Source: Scortum barcoo (Eukaryota; Chordata; Actinopteri; Centrarchiformes; Terapontidae). From it: DNA of 64,000 nucleotides. The position numbers were made by a program, and so were the translations under genes. Below, in pieces: positions 48,346-59,257 of this stretch. The DNA lies in NCBI GenBank assembly GCA_023238725.1, contig CM041550.1:3607544-3671543 (forward strand), in the 5' to 3' direction. The notes beneath the pieces were generated by a model, which saw only the letters and a list, made by a program, of their open reading frames with translations, made no database searches and had not been told where the DNA came from. The first letter of the stretch is position 1. Each line of letters begins with the position of its first letter.

Positions 48346-50696
48346 GAAGTTCTTGAGTCACAGCTTCATTAAAACGATGCTCATAAACATTTAGAAAGAA
48401 AACCACACAAGCAAAAACATAACTATGAAAATAAAAATAAATAAAATAAAGTAATAAAATAATATCTGTTAAAGCAGGTCTTTGCTGGGCCTCGTGAGAA
48501 AATTAAAATGACATATATCAAAATATTTCTGCTCTCTCTCTCTTGTTGAGGTGAACTTGTGATAATGAGGCGAAGTGTGATGTTTCCCTTAATAACAATT
48601 AAAAATGACACAGTATGAATTAAAAAAGGCAAAACAAGTCAAATATAATATGAACAACAGGCAATAGAAATCTACGATATTGGAACAAAATACAAATTAA
48701 ATGGAGGTGACATTCATTCATTTTTGTTTTAGTGACATTTTGAAATAAATCTCCTTTTAGTCTGTCTGATTTCAAGATATCAAAATAGTTAGATAAATAG
48801 ATGAATGTACTTTAAGAGAAGTGGAGCTCTCCAGTTCTCCTCCAGCAGAGCTCATTTCCATCTGATGTGACAGAGGTGACAAAATGTGTCATTAGCACTG
48901 CTGAGCGTTACTCATGGAAACCATTTATTAATGAACTGGTGTGCTGTTCGCATTACATGCCTGGATTCAATTATGTTTCTTGCATAACATGCTGACAAAA
49001 CAGAGATATAACAACAGCTTGTGAAAGGCTGAGATATGAAAAATGCATTATACTAGTGTTGTTCTGGATGTCAGCTGTCATGGAAAAGTTCAAAATATCA
49101 ATAAAGGCTGAAATAAATATGATTACTGCAAGAGGCAGCTTTACATACATGAGACAAGTGTATTTGAATGATATTAATGGTGTATACATTACATACAGCG
49201 TGCACTGATTTGTGTTTCATCAGTATGAAAGTTTGTAAGTGTTAAAGTTTGTTGTCACTCTGAATGGATTTAATAGCTTTCACATTTACAGTTAGGGTTA
49301 ACCTTTAACCTGAAGCAGTGTGGCAATGCAAAACCATCATCTGAGCTGCATGTTTTGTCTTTTTTTGTTGATTTCATATTTCTTTTTCACATGCAGATGA
49401 TGTGTTATTATCTTAACTAGCTGCATCACTGTAGATAATTAGTTTGATGGCTTAGCAACAAAAAACAAGTCAAAGTCAGACTTTTATAACGACCTGTTAA
49501 AGATGGACGAATGGCTCCTTACTGAAGTTGAATTCTTCTCAGGCTGCAGCTTTCTTTCTGTCTCTCTGTTTTTTTTTTGTGAATCGTGGGTGTAGTGTGG
49601 GAGTTGAGAATTGAAGCTGCCGTAATGTGTGTTTTTCACTCTCTGCTGCACATTACGTTTCCACACCGCAGGAAAATGAAGGTGCACATGAAGTGAACTG
49701 CACAAAAAAGCAAAGCGTATGACTTATCAGATAGGGACGTTAATGTGTCCTGGTGGCACGATAACGCAGCCACTTTACCAAATCCTCCTGCTTTAAACAC
49801 GCTGACGTCAGAATTACATAAATGTCTCCCCCCGTGGCTGATGGGAGAGAGCCACAACAGCAGGATCCTTAAATGATGTGCGGGGGAGTCGGCCGCCAAC
49901 AATCAGTGAACAGAAACTCAAAGTGTGCAGCTGACTGTCCTTTTGAGGGAGCTTCATGTATTAAACAAAGCTGTAGTGAATGAATGTCCTCTGCAGTGAT
50001 GTTTTATATGGCTGCTGTGAGTAAACCACAGAGGAGTGGATGAAAATATGAAAGAATATGAGAAGAAGTTTGCATTAGATCATTTTGCTTCTGCTGAGAC
50101 GAGCATCCTCCTCTAAACAGCAACAGGTGTGTTTGTGTGGAAACTCCTCTGCAAGTATGATGTCTGTTTTTAATTCAACTCACCAAGGCAGGACAACACA
50201 GAGGATTATATTATTTGGCTCTCAGTGTGCAAAACTCAGAAAATACAGAGTACAGTGAACTCATATTAGGTTATTACTGGATATTTGATTCACTTAATCT
50301 ATTAAAATCTCCTCAGACAACATTATCAAGCATCGAGCGGTACTGCAACATAACTGCAATGCATTTATTTATCTTGTAAATGTTGTAATGTAATATAAGT
50401 AAGTCATGTACTGAGTTCAGTATATTATAAATGGTGAAAGAAATTATTTTTCTATTTTGTCTTTGCTAACACTGAAGCATGGGCTTCCTGTATTTTAATT
50501 TACAGCATTAAAATAATGTAAAATGGATGAAAATGTCTTTGGTTGTCTTGTCTCTTGTATCAAAACTGATTTTAAGCAACTTAATTTAAACTTGATAATG
50601 ATGCATTTTGTGTTACAGTTAGAAAATGAAGCTCTTCAAATGAAAAATATTTTGTAAAACCATGTGAGCTGCAGGATACAGGTGATGGTTAAAGCA

Positions 50697-50750
50697 TTCT
50701 TCTCTAATCTTTGTCTTCCTGTTACACGGAAGACAAAGATTAGAGAAGAA
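50697..50750. repeat. Perfect 23-bp inverted repeat (hairpin)
   Basis: The arms at 50697-50719 and 50728-50750 are exact reverse complements over 23 bases with an 8-base loop (TGTTACAC). The arm core is CTAATCTTTGTCTTCC. Neither neighbour pairs further, so the stem ends sharply. The surrounding sequence shows no transposon ends. Confidence 0.9.
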
Positions 50751-51540
50751 ATATAGAAAAGAAGTCCAGATAAAGGTATGAATTATTAAATCTGACATTA
50801 AAAGAGCCCTTCATAAAGAGCAGTGTTTTTTTTATGTAGGACAGATGTTTGCTGTGAAAGGACGGATTAATGATAAAACTACACTGGAGTGATGGGAAGA
50901 CGTTTAACAGGACTGAAAACGCTGTGGGAGCAGGCTGTTTGGGGCAGGGAGGGAATTTCCTGTGTGATCACGTCTGTGTTGAAAACAAAGTTAATGTCGT
51001 TAGCCCGGTGATATCTAATAATCTCTTCAATGGCGTGTTTGGCGAAGACAAGTGTGGGTTTCCCCTCTTCAGCGGATAATGAGGCTGGAACGAAAAAGGG
51101 AATGTTCCTTCAGTTTAGTTCGGCTGATGAATGAGGCTTTAAAGAATATTGAAATATCTAAAATATATTAATATCATTCAAATATAAAGTACATTTTTCA
51201 TACACGTAGAAATAAAATCCATCTCCAGCTGTCCTTGATGGTACTCGAGGACATGTTTTTCTTCAAATTTCATAAAAATGGGTCTCATTTGGGTCATTTC
51301 ATGCCAACTAACCCACATGTTGTGGATTTTTCTCAAAAAAATTACCTGAAAACTTAAAAACATCTAATTCATGGGATCTTCCAAAATCCTACGGCTCTGC
51401 AGTTGTGATTGTTTTAAGTTTCATCATTTCATAATTTTTGCAGTTCTTTGTATGTGTGGGATTAAAATAGCTTTATCACATCTAGTAGTTATTTGGTTCT
51501 GCATAAAAAGTGGAGATTACATACTAAAGTGATGCACATG

Positions 51541-52018
51541 CGCCTTCCAGTCGCAAAACATGGAAAAGTGCCCTCCACAGTGCTCTTCTAATGGAGAAAA
51601 TGTGAGAAAGTGTCCTTCCAGTTGAGAAAACGTGGAAAATAAGAACTAGGATGCCTTCCAATGGCAAAAAACATGCTAATACGGCCTCTTTGGTGCCCCT
51701 CCAGTGACAAAAACATGGTTAAATGCCCTTTATGATGCCCTTCCAGTGGAGATTACATGCTAAAATGCCCTCTTGGTGCCCTTCCCGTGGGCAAAACATG
51801 GTAACGTGCACCCGGTCCAGTAGAGTAAAACATGCTAACATACCCTTTTAATGCCCCAATACATGGTTATACATGGTTAAATGCCCCCTGCAGTGCCCCC
51901 CACTGGCAAAAACATGCTGAAATACCCTTTAGGATGCCCTTTTAGTGGGCAAAACTCGGTTAAATGCCCTCTTGGTGCCCTTCCAGTGGAGAAAACACAA
52001 TAATAAAAATGTCCTTTT
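51541..52018. repeat. Minisatellite, about 12 units of about 40 bp
   Basis: Diverged tandem units of about 36-43 bases with the consensus core TGCCCTTCCAGTGG, then AAAACATG, then AAATGCCCTCTTGG. In units 4-11 the base after ACATG-type cores alternates: ATGC, ATGG, ATGC, ATGG and so on (unit 11 has CTCGG). That implies a two-unit repeat of about 80 bases. No frame stays open across it. Confidence 0.85.
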
Positions 52019-52381
52019 TATTTTTATTTTATTTTTTGCCCTCAAATAGTCTGAGTGTGTTGTAAAGTGTTAATCATGGCAGTCATATTACTCCTTCATC
52101 TCTTTATATTTCATGAACAGAAATTTAATTTCACAGGTAGAAATTATTTATACCAAAATTTACACTAACTTTAGTTGTTTGACATTTTTTCTTGCATGTG
52201 TTTCTCTTGAATTGAGGCGCACAGACCCTTTAAACACTAATTAGTCTCATTAGCAGATTGCACAGGTGTGCACCTTTAGTTCACCTGTAAATGAGCCTCT
52301 TTAACATTTAAGGCTTTTTTTCATGTGGATGTGAGTCTGGTGTTGGTGGCTAACATCAGCTAACTGTCCACTTCTCCGCAG

Positions 52382-52559
52382 TATTTGTGTGTTTTGGGCA
52401 GTCCTCCGTCCATGGCGGTGTTCCAGGCGGTGTGGCCGGGCTGCGCGCTCCCCTTCCCGGCTGAGGTGACTCTTCCTCGGCCGTGGCCTGCTGAGGCTCC
52501 CGGTCTGCGGCTGGTCCCCTGTTCGTACAACAGCACCGTGATAGGGAGGCCAAGTCCCA
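52382..52559 (+). CDS. rbm44: rbm44 first coding exon
   Basis: ATG at 52412 (context GTCCATGG) starts MAVFQAVWPGCALPFPAEVT. CTTCTCCGCAG just before 52382 looks like an acceptor, so the true first exon may lie upstream. The donor is GTAAGT at 52560. It ends with one base carried over. The N-terminus has no recognised domain. Confidence 0.65.
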
Positions 52560-55500
52560 GTAAGTTCATTAAAACAACATGTGTGCTAAAAGTTCATCTT
52601 TATTTAGGTCAAACAGTGGTGTCTGAACTAGCACAGGACTTTTCTTTCTGCAGGACTTTAAATTTATAATATTGTGCAAAAGTACTGCTAGTAAAGTACT
52701 CATTATGTTGAACAGATTAAACTGGATTATATTGATTTGTGCATTAATTTGTGCATCAATGCAATGCTAATTTGATCTGCTGGGTATCACCCACAGGTTG
52801 GATCAATAAAGTTTAATCTTCATCTGTAATATTGCATCATAATTTATGTGTTGATTATATTTTGTATTAATCTGAGCATGCACAGTAAGTAGAGCTGTCA
52901 AATAAATGTAGTGCAGTACAATATCTGTCTTTTAAATGTAGTGTGGGAGATATTTGCATATCTAACTCTATTGCTACATGAATAATCAAGTTTATTGAAT
53001 CATTTATATTGCAAAAAATCTTTTTTGTTGTTGTTATCCTCAAATTATAGTAATTATAGTAGTATAGTTAATAGTGTCCACATCAGGAGATGGAGATATA
53101 GGAAAATGCACACACTCTGAATAGATATATGTAAGATTCAGGGAAGTACTTGTTAGCAGGAAAACATAAAAACTATAATTTCAGAAAGCAAATTGAACCT
53201 GGAGATGCTCCAGGAGGAGGATACCTCCAGTTACAGATATACAGTTGTAGCACATTCATTTGCTTGATTTGTTGATCTTTGTTTTGCTCTGTTAATCAAT
53301 AAATCTGACTCTGAAAGAAGAAGAAAGTAGTTATGAAGTTATGAATGAATTAATCTGTGTTTCTTCTTCATCAACAGAAGAGAGCAGGAAAGTCTTCCTG
53401 GACAGGTAATCAGCTGTGTCCTCTCTCTTTCTTTAATTAAATGTTTTACTGTGTAAGTGTGACTAACCAGGAGTTACCATTCTTCATTTTACAGATCCGT
53501 GTTCGATTTGGTGGACGCTCATCGATATCTTTCCCTCACTGACCCACAGCTGCTTGGGTGGTACCTCCGTCTGTCTCCGGAGGACAGAAAGATCATACAA
53601 GGTCTGTTTCAGCGACGCCTCATTTATTTATAAAGCACATTTCACTCAACATGCTGCAAAATAAAAAAGCAAATACATAAGCAAGGATTATGAGATGAGA
53701 AGGTATTACATAAAAGGAAAAACAAAAGATAAAAACAGAAGTTAAGCAGGTATTACAATAAAAATCAAGAACATTATCAACATTAACATTATTTAAAAAA
53801 GTACAATAATTCACACACCAAAGACTGACAATATTTATCACTGAAATAATGAAACGAGTAACGCCTGTATCTGTCATTTTCATCTAATAATAAACAAGTT
53901 TTCTCTTCTTTTAGATGAAGGAGGCTTTCACCAGTTCCTGCAAAGACATCCTGCCCTCCAACTGTCTCGGTATCACGTTTATGTGAAGTGTAAGTCTATA
54001 AATCTGTTGAACTTACTTTAATACTTCCAATAGCCGTGTTCAGATTTAACAGTGACAGCTTGTTTTTGATGCAGGTCTCTTTGGAAGCACCGGTCCCTCC
54101 CTGCCGAGCTTCACACCCAACAAGCACACGTACGTTCATTTCTCACAGTGAATCCAGTAAACCGATGACGCAGTACGTCAGATCAGTTATAGTTTTATCA
54201 TTTTTACAAGAATTTACTCTGTTTTGTTCTCAGATTTACAACGGGTTCAAAGAAGTGCAGATGTGGTAATGTGCAACTCTCACACTCTTTAAGCACTAAA
54301 TATGATTTTTAAAAGAGAAAAATCTGCAACTATAAAGGCAGTATTCAGATTTTCCTTTATTTATTTAGACGTGTATTTAAACTACAACTCAACACACAAG
54401 CTTTCTGCTGCACCTCTGTCTTTAAATTAGCATCAGTATTATTAATGTGTAAAGAAATTGAATAAAAATGTCACAAATGCTTCTTTAGAACCTCAATCCA
54501 GTGAATAAAGTGTATCTCGACATTGTGCTTACCTGGATGAATAACCTACTCACATACCTGTAAAGCTTCAACTAAACGTGTGTGTTTTTATGTCTGCTCC
54601 TCTTGTTAGGAGAGACTCATTCACACCTGGAGCTGGAGATGTTTCCCAGTAACATGAAGGAGACATTAACGCTGTGCGGCAACAGTCAGGACAGATCACA
54701 GAAACATCCTCAGGAAGAGATCGGACACACCGAGCGACTCGTCCACCTGTCGGACAACTTTCAGACAGCCTTCAGCTCCCCCATCAGACAGGAACCAAAC
54801 TGCCACAAGGCCCAGCTGCTCTCTGTATGTGTGTTAAACTTCTAAAATTAAAAACACTGCTGTAGTCTTTAACTGTTCCCTTATAAAGTCCCTTTTTTTT
54901 CTGCAGCAGCTGAATGAAGAGAGGCCGTTGTGGCAGATGGATGGCAGCGGTGCAGCTCTGACAGATGTCTGTGTGGAGGTGGACAGACGCCGTCAGAGGG
55001 AAGAGTCTGAACTCAGGAGCACAAACTTCACGTACGCTGAAATCAGCCCTCTACAGTGAGCACGCATCTTACGGCTGAAACAACATGTCGTTAGGTTTTG
55101 GTGGTGATGAGCCTTAAACACGTCTCTGAGGATGAAAAGTTAATTCATTTTTTTTAGTTTAATGGAGAAGACGCTCTTTGTGTGAACTTTGATGTTCAAA
55201 AAATGCTTTACAACCGTCTTTTTTGCCAGATTGAACGAAGTAATCGAATGTCCAGATGATAAACCGACAGAGGAAAAAACAGATTGGTAGTGTTTCGTCT
55301 TTCTGCCATGTTCTTCAGAGGATTGTAGTTTATTTGACCCACTATCATCTGGATTTTTTTTTTCTTCCTGGGAGTACCTGTGTCATGACCTTCATCTTGT
55401 TTTGACGTTAACTTAGTCGAGAGCTGGTTGATTAGTTTGAGTCTGACTGAGTGGGAGAGAGTCTCCTCGCTGCAAACAACGTTGGCTTTTAATGCATAAA

Positions 55501-58500
55501 TAGATTAATAAAATATGCCATAAAAACTAAAATATAACAACTGAGCTGTAGGACAACCGGCTTACCACTGGAGATATTTCACTTCACTCTGGTGTCTCCA
55601 TTTTATGGTTGACATGCAGATCCTAAATTAGGAAAATCCATTTACTGATATCTGTAAAATTTTTCTTCTCAGCGTGCAAAATGAATAATCTTTTCATGTT
55701 ACAGGTCAACAGCTGAGAGAGAGTTTCCTTCTGAGTACTACAGCTTCTACAGTGGTACCCACATGGATAACGGTGACGGGAGCTTTATCCAGCCAGCTGA
55801 GCTACAGCAGGTCGGCTCATCTCTGGACTCAGTTGGAAAAAGTGGCCCAAAGGCAGGAAGTCAAGATCAGATGGTTTACAGTAATGATTACACTGCCGAA
55901 GATGATGATCAGAGTAAGAACTTCCGTGGCGTCATGGAGGACAAGAACAGCATCCTCGCCTATCTGACGGATGAAGATGTGAAAGCACACAGCGATGGGG
56001 TTCATGTAGATCCACTCAGCACTAACTGTGAAGCAGCCAGCAGTGAGAGGCTGAAGCCTGATCAGGCTGTCATCAGGACGAAGGACACCACAGAAAAATA
56101 CACCTCCACTGAGCTGCCGCAGAGCACGTCAGCTTTCACCCAAACTGAAGATCCAGGAACATCCGACAAACACGTCATCACTGAAGTCCACATGGCAGAT
56201 CTGGACTACCTGGCTGAGGTAAAGTAGAAACCAAATAGCAGCTGTTATTGTAGCTCCAGCAAAATATTACACAACCTCTTATTCATTTTTTTTTTATACA
56301 TTTCAGGAGTTTATCAAACTTAAGATGGCTAAAGAGGAGCTGAGAGAGCAAAAACAGATAATAAAAAGGTATCAGATGCACACTGTCCTGCATTAAACTC
56401 GCCCCTAAAGAACTTCTTCTGCAATAATATCTTTAATCACACATATTTTTCTCCAGTTCTGGATGTAAATCGAGAAAGAAATGTGACTGTGTGCAGCGTG
56501 CTCAACAAGCAGAGCTAAGCCTCCTGTTCCTGCAGTTTAACATGTGCAGACAACACTGCTGGAGACTCTACTACACCTCTGCTGAGGGAGCACTGCTCGC
56601 CCCACAGTAAGGACACATCCGTCGGTATAGATCAGATTTCACCTGTTTAGCTTTTTGCACTTCCACTGATGTATTTATCCAGATGGGTTAAGATTTACTT
56701 TTATTGCCTCTGTAGGCTGAAAAACCCTCCTGCAAATGTTGAAAGTGTTCTGCAAAAACTGGAGTCGGACTATAATCAGATGAGAGGTAAAATCCTTGCA
56801 GGGGTTCCTCTGGGGCAACTACAGCCTCTGTCTGTTGACTCTGAGAGGATTACCACAGGAGCAAATTACATCCCTGCACAGGTGAGTCCCCACCTGACAT
56901 AGTAATATCTAAATACCTTAAACTATTGGTGGTTTCATGTTTTAACCACAGCTGTAATCGTAGTAGTGTAACCCTCCGTTATCCCTCTTTAGATCGTCGT
57001 TGATGTGCTGGGAAATGTTCCATTGTGGTATGTTAGCACAAACTTCATGAATGTGTGTCTGATGTAGATTTCAACGGTTTAGTAGTTGAGGCATTTGACT
57101 TTATAGACCCAGTAATGTTGTATTTTCTGTTTCCCAAGGAGCTCCCAGGAGCCACAGGAACGTGATGCTTCAAGTCAAGAAAATGGACGTCCCAATAATC
57201 AAAGCAAAAATGGCTCCGAGGTAGGCTGACAGACTGAGACGTGAATGAAAAGTATCACTAAAATTAATCCTTGAGTAGCTTTGTGTTTAGTCCTCATAAG
57301 TTTGAAAGGCTTTAGTGTTATTCTTCTCCCAGAATAACACAAAAAAGGAAAAACAGACCAAGATGGAGAACGGCAAAGTGAGGAGAGCTGTCACTGTTGC
57401 CCCCAAAGATAAAAATGCTACTTATAATACGCATAAGCAAGAAAAAAAGCAGACAGGTAAGCATCCATCTCACATTTCAGTAATTACCTGAGGAATAGTC
57501 AATTAAAATGCGTGTTCCCGTCTTCGTGTGGACAGAAGCTGCGTGCAAAGAGCTCAACACCAGCGAGGCGTGGTACGATGCTGTAGAGGACCTTAAGCCT
57601 GCGACACCTGCAGCAGCTGCAGAGACGGGACAGGACCGCAAAGAAAAGACCAACAGTGAGTGATCAGTGGGTGTAGCTGAAGCATTTGAGCTGCTAATAC
57701 ATATACAGATTTAAACTCACTTTGGATCATTTGTGGTGTATTTTGTTTTTACCACAGAATCAACCAGTGAGGAGGCCAAGAGATCAGCGCTCTTTGTTTC
57801 AAACCTTCCCAGTGATGTGACAGAGGTGAGTGTGAACTTCTGCTCAAACAAAGGGTTAATATTGATTCAACATGAACAGTTCAACATGAACATATGTTCA
57901 AACTTTTAAATAACAATCAGATTTCATAACGCTTTTATGTTGAAATGTTGTATAGTATCATCACAGCCAGCAGAGGGCGGTGCAGGCTTTAATAAAACTG
58001 TCTCTGTCAGAGTGACGTGATGCTGTGGTTTGAGAAATACCAGGCCTGTGAAGTCAGCATCTCTGATTTACAGAAAGATTTCAGGTGAGCTTATTTTTAA
58101 CATCACTTTCACTGAGAAATCACAAAGTCCTTATTAATCAGTGTTAATTAGGTAAAATCAAACTCTTTGTGCAGCTTAAGCAGCAGTTCCCCAAACGAAC
58201 ACATTAATGTCAGTTTAACAGCCGCCCGCCTTGCTGGCTGCCTTTTCCAGAGTTGCCATGGTGACAACAAATGGACCCGAATCTGCCGAGGCTGCAGCGA
58301 GAGAGCTGAGCGGCTGCTGCATGCGAGGCCACACTTCACATGTGCAGCACATCAGCACAGCTGCAGGTGGGAGCCAGAGTCAGTCTTCAGAGGAAGCACA
58401 AAGCTCCACGTCTGACTCCAACGGCACAGAAAGAAAGGTGAGAAACTGATGGAGAGAAACTGGTGGACACTTGACAGATGAGCTAGAAAATCTGAACTCC

Positions 58501-59257
58501 TGAAATTTTCCAGTGTACATGCTATTTTGAGATATAGCATGTTTTATAGTCTTCATTTGTTTAGCAGATACAGCTCACATTTTTATTAAAAAGGTTACTG
58601 ACCATGATTATTATCCATTCAGGCACATTTTAAGCAAAAACGTCATCATATTTCAGCTTCCCTTTGTTATAAATGGACGTGAGCTGAACATCTTTAGGTT
58701 GTGGCCTGCTGGTCAGATAAAACAAAGAACAAAGAAGTTAAATTCTGGAAAAATGATACTGACCATTTTCACTATTTTTCAGTGACATTGTACAGACAAA
58801 GACAATCAGCAGATTCATCTAATCAAGGGAATAATTATTTTGCAGCACCTAAAATACTTTTCAGATATTTATTTGACTTAATCCTGGAAATTGAAACAGA
58901 TTGTGATTGAAGAGTTTCCTGCTCTTCTTTTATGGAAACAAGTCTGTCCTCTCTCCTCTGTATCCGATAACTCAGCCGCCGCTCAGCTCCAGCATCAAGA
59001 GCAGGAAGGTGGTCTGCATGTCCCCCACGGCAAAGGGAACCTGTGTGCCCGAACACTACGGCACCATGGGAAGCTTCGACAGCCTGATGGAGGAGCTGAC
59101 GCGGCTCCACCCAGACGTCGGGCGGCAGAAGATCGTAGACGCTCTGATCGAGCTGAGGGCCGAGCACCGCGGCGTCCTCAGCAGCCTGCCGCTCAGGACC
59201 ATCAGGGAGATGACGTCCGAGCTCCTGACCAGACCGACGAGCAGCGCGCAGACATGA
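52412..59257 (+). CDS. rbm44: RNA-binding protein 44-like germ-cell protein
   Basis: In mouse, RBM44 is a germ-cell protein of intercellular bridges that binds TEX14. Coding exons: 52412-52559, 53378-53405, 53495-53601, 53915-53989, 54075-54129, 54234-54265, 54610-54824, 54907-55055, 55230-55286, 55705-56218, 56307-56368, 56457-56606, 56716-56881, 56993-57027, 57139-57220, 57333-57456, 57536-57655, 57758-57825, 58011-58084, 58251-58437, 58976-59257. All are GT-AG and in phase, giving 909 residues. Seen: an N-terminal segment with LTDPQLLGWYLRLSPEDRKI then DEGGFHQFLQRHP, a large acidic disordered middle, a Cys-rich helix (CDCVQRAQQAELSLLFLQFN), one RRM at about 716-790 with LFVSNLP, and a C-terminal helical domain (LHPDVGRQKIVDALIELRAE). 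The last two and their order match my memory of RBM44. The start ATG lies 30 bases after a possible acceptor, so an upstream non-coding exon is likely. Confidence 0.82.
52665..52945 (+). repeat. Dispersed teleost repeat, family B (in rbm44 intron 1)
   Basis: AAAAGTACTGCTAGTAAAGT at the left and AGAGCTGTCAAATAAATGTA then GTGCAGTACAATATCTGTC at 52893-52932 match the 27800-28192 family. A second remnant, GGATCAATAAAGTTTAATCT at 52800-52819, is a retroposon tail inserted within it. Confidence 0.5.
53378..53405 (+). CDS. rbm44: rbm44 28-base microexon
   Basis: Encodes KESRKVFLD between TCAACAG and GTAATC. It is needed to keep frame between exon 1 (phase 1) and the next exon (phase 2). It is small enough to be missed by automatic gene finders. 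Confidence 0.7.
53495..53989 (+). CDS. rbm44: rbm44 exons 3-4, conserved N-terminal domain
   Basis: Exons 53495-53601 and 53915-53989 encode SVFDLVDAHRYLSLTDPQLL, GWYLRLSPEDRKIIQ and DEGGFHQFLQRHPALQLSRY. The LLGWYLSLSPEDR-like plus EGG-F-FL-HP layout looks like a small conserved helical module. The intron between them carries an A-rich retroposon tail (about 53618-53880). Confidence 0.75.
54610..55055 (+). CDS. rbm44: rbm44 exons 7-8
   Basis: Exons 54610-54824 and 54907-55055 encode a hydrophilic region (ETHSHLELEMFPSNMKETLT and onward; later PLWQMDGSGAALTDVCVEVD). The second exon has a tandem CAGCAG acceptor at 54904-54909, so one Gln may be in or out. Confidence 0.72.
55705..56218 (+). 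CDS. rbm44: rbm44 large acidic exon
   Basis: Largest exon, 514 bases, opening after TTACAG and closing before GTAAAG. It encodes EFPSEYYSFYSGTHMDNGDG and a long Asp/Glu/Ser/Thr-rich disordered stretch ending STAFTQTEDPG-like and DLDYLAE. A large central exon fits the RBM44 gene layout. Confidence 0.8.
56457..56606 (+). CDS. rbm44: rbm44 Cys-rich helical exon
   Basis: Encodes SGCKSRKKCDCVQRAQQAEL then SLLFLQFNMCRQHCWRLYYT. The string of Cys with QFNM-RQHCWRLYY resembles a conserved block in vertebrate RBM44. Its role is not known to me. Confidence 0.78.
57758..58437 (+). CDS. rbm44: rbm44 RRM exons
   Basis: Exons 57758-57825, 58011-58084 and 58251-58437 encode one RRM: RNP2 LFVSNLP (residues 718-724), then MLWFEKYQACEVSISDLQ, RNP1 position FRVAMVT (753-759), then an alpha helix AEAAARELSG. 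RNP1 lacks the usual aromatic residues, so RNA binding may be weak or non-canonical. Confidence 0.85.
58976..59257 (+). CDS. rbm44: rbm44 last exon, C-terminal helical domain
   Basis: Starts after TAACTCAG, in phase 0, at PPLSSSIKSRK and ends RPTSSAQT before TGA. GSFDSLMEELTRLHPDVGRQ, KIVDALIELRAEHRGVLSSL and REMTSELL closely follow the human RBM44 C-terminus (LAEMHPEVSRDHIIDAL). This exon is the main basis for the gene call. Confidence 0.88.
   Translation, partial: PPLSSSIKSRKVVCMSPTAKGTCVPEHYGTMGSFDSLMEELTRLHPDVGRQKIVDALIELRAEHRGVLSSLPLRTIREMTSELLTRPTSSAQT

Larger units (their letters stand above)
44311..52381. other. Intergenic region, etv5 to rbm44
   Basis: About 8 kb with no gene recognised on either strand. 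It holds repeat copies at 45595-45945 (family B), 46890-47325 (family A) and 48283-48345 (retroposon tail), a perfect hairpin at 50697-50750 and a minisatellite at 51541-52018. Open frames here are short, lack splice support and have no recognised relatives. Confidence 0.6.

Noticed and set aside
51541..52018. Tandem array considered as a CRISPR array
   Set aside because: The units are contiguous and diverged throughout with no constant-repeat/unique-spacer alternation, and the genome is vertebrate.
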